DNA of 64,000 nt from CAKZNE01 sp002695025 (GTDB lineage Bacteria; Bacteroidota; Bacteroidia; Flavobacteriales; Schleiferiaceae). Both the position numbers and the translations under genes were made by a program. Below are positions 63,387 to 64,000 of the stretch, piece after piece. Location of the stretch: assembly GCA_913043285.1 (NCBI GenBank), contig CAJWML010000019.1, positions 15,925-79,924 of the forward strand. The letters run 5' to 3'. Under the pieces are notes generated by a model. The model saw only the letters and a program-made list of their open reading frames with translations. It did no database searches and was not told the DNA's origin. Each line of letters begins with the position of its first letter. Position 1 is the stretch's first letter.

Positions 63387-63569
63387 ATGAACCAATTCCG
63401 AAAACTCAAGATCCAGGGCAAGTTCCGCACCCGCGCACGGGATATTATCACCGTACCCGAAATACGGCTGGAAGGCAAATGGCTGGAAGAACTCGGTTTT
63501 GAAGAAGGTAAGGAAGTACGTATTAAACAGCAGCGGAATAAGCTCATTATTACACTGCATAAAGAATAA
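63387..63569 (+). CDS. SymE-like toxin (AbrB-fold)
   Basis: The 60-residue protein has the SymE core: ITVPEIRLEGKWLEELGF, then EEGKEVRIKQQRNKLIITL, equivalent to the E. coli SymE PAITLKGQWLEAAGF segment. SymE has an AbrB fold and is an SOS-induced nucleoid-condensing/RNA-targeting toxin; in E. coli its partner is an antisense RNA. Here the partner is more likely the divergent XRE repressor. I start at the ATG just after operator copy 2; the longer frame extends over the XRE start and has no family match. It lacks the C-terminal extension of E. coli SymE. Confidence 0.78.
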   Translation: MNQFRKLKIQGKFRTRARDIITVPEIRLEGKWLEELGFEEGKEVRIKQQRNKLIITLHKE

Positions 63570-63601
63570 TAACCACACCCTTCAACTGTCACGCCACCGT
63601 T

Positions 63602-63702
63602 CAGTCTTCGATACGGACGCTTCGCACCCACTCAGACTGACGCTTCCTTACTTCCAAAATTTTGCGGCTCCCGCGCTTGTCACCCTGAGTTTTTACGGAG
63701 GC
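63602..63702. repeat. Dispersed hairpin repeat, copy A
   Basis: It begins CAGTCTTCGATAC and continues through CACTCAGACTGAC, TTACTTC, AAAATTTT, CCGCGCT and TCACCCTGA, in the same order as copy B. The ends of the first part (CAGTCT / AGACTG) are inverted repeats. About 70% of positions agree with copy B by eye. Confidence 0.7.
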
Positions 63703-63805
63703 CCCCAGGCCAAAGTAAAAGTATCGAAGGGCGATAAGCGCAAATTTTTAAAGGAAACACTTTGCCATATCTATGAGTTGCACCATGAATAAATTATACC
63801 CGCTA

Positions 63806-63862
63806 ACATCCTTCGGCTCTGGTTCGACAAGCTCACCAACCGCACTCAGGATGACCTTTTGT
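63806..63862. repeat. Related repeat fragment between copies A and B
   Basis: CTTCGGCTCTGGTTCGACAA and CACTCAGGATGACC have the style of the dispersed TTCGACAAGCTCA / CTCAGGATGACA repeats of many Bacteroidota genomes. It separates the two main copies. Confidence 0.5.
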
Positions 63863-63892
63863 GTTTGGTTGTCGTAAAAAATGTCCAGCGCC

Positions 63893-63994
63893 CAGTCTTC
63901 GATACATCACGCCTTTGGCGTGACACTCAGACTGACCCCTCTTTACTTCAAAATTTTCATGGCATCCGCGCTCACCCTGATTTTTCAGGAAGGC
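63893..63994. repeat. Dispersed hairpin repeat, copy B
   Basis: Same block order as copy A, starting CAGTCTTCGATAC. It carries a perfect nested hairpin, TCACGCC-TTT-GGCGTGA, that copy A lacks. It runs nearly to the window end, so its full extent is unknown. No gene is seen between the SymE stop and the window end apart from these repeats. Confidence 0.7.
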
Positions 63995-64000
63995 CAATAG

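Noticed and set aside
63329..63631. Minus-strand frame antisense to SymE
   Set aside because: A shadow of the SymE gene. A small antisense RNA like SymR could exist here, but no promoter or terminator supports it.
63499..63792. 97-residue frame downstream of SymE
   Set aside because: Its first half overlaps SymE and its second half reads through the dispersed repeat. The final 25 residues (KVSKGDKRKFLKETL onward) match nothing I know; possibly a gene relic.

Overview
The window looks like chromosome from a member of the Bacteroidota, probably a Flavobacteriia-like marine or aquatic lineage. Several secreted proteins end in type IX secretion (T9SS) sorting domains. There is a TonB-dependent receptor with a carboxypeptidase-like plug extension, a DUF5686 protein and a PorV/PorQ-family barrel. 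The block pdxJ / CBS / nadK / porG-like / uppS / bamA / ompH / ompH / murI has the order typical of the phylum. Many gene starts are preceded by the Bacteroidota -7 promoter element TAnnTTTG. By eye the backbone is close to half G+C. The last 2.4 kb is different: it holds an AT-rich gene, small regulators and repeats.

Layout. 1-974: tail of an unknown gene and a small lipoprotein. 977-5087: polA (minus) and a membrane metallophosphoesterase. 5084-8911 (minus): a tightly overlapping run of DUF2141, aspartyl protease-PDZ, outer-membrane protein and S41 protease genes, preceded by a minimal gliding-motility C-terminal domain protein. 9018-21297 (minus): a seven-gene locus with a secreted endonuclease/exonuclease/phosphatase-fold enzyme, two large T9SS cargo proteins (one with OB-fold-like domains), a surface lipoprotein, a TonB receptor, a PorV-like barrel and an NHL-repeat lipoprotein. 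It starts at a perfect TAnnTTTG element. I infer a system for binding, cutting and importing an extracellular polymer, possibly nucleic acid. 21374-27186 (minus): AsmA, a small protein, rluB and the pdxJ-ldcA-yraN operon. 27248-34874 (plus): the envelope-biogenesis block from the CBS protein to murI.

34875-40715: an alpha/beta hydrolase, metG, a TM2 protein, a secreted unknown protein with a DUF2752 partner, two tRNA-Arg genes and a lipocalin-like lipoprotein. 40767-49474: an SDR threonine dehydrogenase, an unusual NRAMP homologue, trhO, a T9SS protein, and the tyrosine-catabolism genes hmgA and hppD flanking a PLP-dependent cysteine-synthase-like gene. 49584-56707: a DUF5686 protein, an RND/MMPL exporter translationally coupled to rfbA, a polyprenyl synthase and a small helical protein. 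56704-61587: an outer-membrane protein, then sucA-sucB of the 2-oxoglutarate dehydrogenase complex.

61588-64000 is the accessory end: an AT-rich gene with GIY-YIG-like motifs, two paralogous XRE regulators, and a SymE-like toxin gene divergent from the second regulator. The SymE/XRE spacer carries two nearly identical 18-bp palindromic operators. A pair of dispersed hairpin-rich repeats follows. The two candidates most worth attention are the 9-21 kb T9SS/TonB locus and the XRE-SymE module.
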